NCBI RefSeq assembly: GCF_004681125.1
Contig: NZ_SIHO01000003.1
Coordinates: 152,122-216,121 of the forward strand
Source: Glacieibacterium arshaanense
Lineage (GTDB): Bacteria; Pseudomonadota; Alphaproteobacteria; Sphingomonadales; Sphingomonadaceae
Direction: 5' to 3'
Length of the DNA stretch: 64,000 nucleotides
In this document: positions 63,036-64,000 of the stretch, in pieces
Position numbering within the stretch: the stretch's first letter is position 1
Layout of the letters: every line of letters begins with the position of its first letter
Position numbers and translations under genes: made by a program
Notes under the pieces: model-generated
Seen by the model: only the letters and a program-made list of their open reading frames with translations
What the model was told of the DNA's origin: nothing
Database searches by the model: none

Positions 63036-64000
63036 ATGAGTATCGATATCGACTATTACGACTTGCTCGAAGCGACGCGCGACGCCGACGGCACTGTGCT
63101 CAAGGCGAACTATCGCCGGCTGGCGATGCAGTTCCATCCCGACAAGAATCCCGGCGATGCGGCCGCTGAAGCGCGCTTCAAGGCGATCAGCGAAGCCTAT
63201 GACGTGCTCAAGGACCCGCAGAAGCGCGCCGCCTATGACCAGTACGGCAAGGCGGCGTTCCAGCAGGGTGGCGGTGGCGGCGGCCAGGGCTTCGAGGGCT
63301 TCTCCGACATTTTCGAGAATATCTTCGGCGAGTTCATGGGCCGTGGTCGTAACCGCGGCCCGCAGCGCGGCGCCGACCTGCGCTACGATCTTGAAATGAC
63401 ATTGGAAGAGGCGTTCGAGGGCAAGGATGCCGCGCTGACCATCGACGTCTCGGTGACCTGCGAGCCGTGCACCGGCAGCGGCGCCAAGCCCGGCACCAGC
63501 GCCAAGCCGTGCGGCACCTGCAACGGCCAGGGCCGCGTCCACATGCGGCAAGGGCTGTTCATGGTCGAACGCGCCTGCCCGACCTGCCGCGGTGCCGGCC
63601 GCATCATCAGCGACCCGTGCGACGACTGCCACGGTGCCGGCCGCGTCGAGCGCGAAAAGTCGCTGTCGGTGAAGATTCCCGCCGGCGTCGACGAAGGCAC
63701 GCGCATCCGGCTGGCCAATGAGGGCGAGGCCGGCGAGCGCGGTGCGCCCCCGGGCGACCTGTATATTTTCGTGCACCTGAAATCACACCGGCTGTTCAAG
63801 CGCGAGGGCACGACGCTGTTCGCGCAGGCGCCGGTGTCGATTACCACAGTGGCATTGGGCGGTGAGATCGAAGTGCCGTGCCTCGACAAGGCCGGCGCGA
63901 CGATCAAGGTCCCCGCCGGCACGCAGACCGGCAAGCAGTTCCGCGTCCGCGGGCGCGGCATGCCGGTGCTCAACGGCCACGGCTTCGGTGATCTGGTCAT
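63036..64000 (+). CDS. dnaJ: Chaperone DnaJ, 5' part (cut by the window end)
   Basis: The first 321 codons of dnaJ are present. The J-domain has the HPD motif ([10 protein letters not shown]), followed by a Gly-rich linker ([12 protein letters not shown]). The zinc-finger region has four CxxCxGxG repeats: [24 protein letters not shown] and CDDCHGAG. The C-terminal substrate-binding domain begins and continues past the window. The gene is in the normal order after dnaK, with a palindromic element between. Confidence 0.97.
   Translation, partial: MSIDIDYYDLLEATRDADGTVLKANYRRLAMQFHPDKNPGDAAAEARFKAISEAYDVLKDPQKRAAYDQYGKAAFQQGGGGGGQGFEGFSDIFENIFGEFMGRGRNRGPQRGADLRYDLEMTLEEAFEGKDAALTIDVSVTCEPCTGSGAKPGTSAKPCGTCNGQGRVHMRQGLFMVERACPTCRGAGRIISDPCDDCHGAGRVEREKSLSVKIPAGVDEGTRIRLANEGEAGERGAPPGDLYIFVHLKSHRLFKREGTTLFAQAPVSITTVALGGEIEVPCLDKAGATIKVPAGTQTGKQFRVRGRGMPVLNGHGFGDLV

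Overview
The window is about 64 kb of GC-rich chromosome, apart from two AT-rich genes near 40-41 kb and 43 kb. It looks like a member of the Sphingomonadales (Alphaproteobacteria). The evidence is a PEPxxWA-CTERM surface protein, a sphingomonad-style TonB receptor paired with a TPR-sulfotransferase, small alphaproteobacterial families (UPF0262, DUF2948), a SigF/NrsF sigma/anti-sigma pair, and the gene order hrcA-grpE opposite rph-rdgB-hemW. I cannot name the genus. I saw no rRNA, tRNA, CRISPR array, prophage or complete insertion sequence.

Layout. 0-6 kb: SDR oxidoreductase, L,D-transpeptidase-like protein and three exported metallo-hydrolases. 5.8-9.2 kb: a TetR regulator with a clear operator, divergent from a two-gene oxidation operon (Rieske oxygenase plus CrtI-like flavoprotein). 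9.3-15.3 kb: APC permease, TonB receptor and TPR-sulfotransferase. 15.6-19.8 kb: ABC-F ATPase, YaiI protein and DEAD-box helicase. 19.9-23.9 kb: a six-gene leftward set (DUF1223, small MxxD-like protein, cytochrome b561, YedY-like molybdoenzyme, SigF-type sigma, NrsF anti-sigma) behind a GTAACC-N16-CGAA promoter. 24-32 kb: CorA, UPF0262, GNAT, dcd, PEP-CTERM protein, enoyl-CoA hydratase, murA-DUF2948-phzF and thiolase. 32.5-38.5 kb: coq7, dsbB, yqaA, S41 protease, rlmH, rsfS, nadD and proA. 38.5-43.5 kb: a block holding a KAS III homologue, an Old Yellow Enzyme and two AT-rich putative lipoproteins; it separates proA from proB-obgE, which are usually adjacent in this class. 43.5-47.5 kb: proB, obgE, a probable pseudo-aspartic protease, rpmA and rplU. 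47.7-50.1 kb: a patatin/beta-barrel (type Vd-like) autotransporter. 50.1-50.6 kb: no gene, but a candidate small RNA and a long hairpin. 50.6-60.8 kb: gshB, SirB1-like, yraN, rsmI, an LpoA-like lipoprotein, hemW, rdgB, rph, hrcA, grpE, an ABM monooxygenase, a zincin-like protein and PCuAC. 61-64 kb: dnaK and the 5' part of dnaJ.

The most unusual recurring signal is a family of interspersed palindromic elements at 14 loci between genes. The outer arms are constant (GCCTCCGGCGGGC), while each arm has an inner hairpin whose sequence changes from copy to copy with pairing kept (GCG/CGC, GCC/GGC, GGG/CCC, GGA/TCC). That is compensatory covariation within one molecule. One copy encodes the last residues and the stop codon of the permease, and another is split by a nested dRS3-like palindrome. 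Many genes in operons overlap as ATGA, TGATG or TTGA, and several start codons appear to be TTG.
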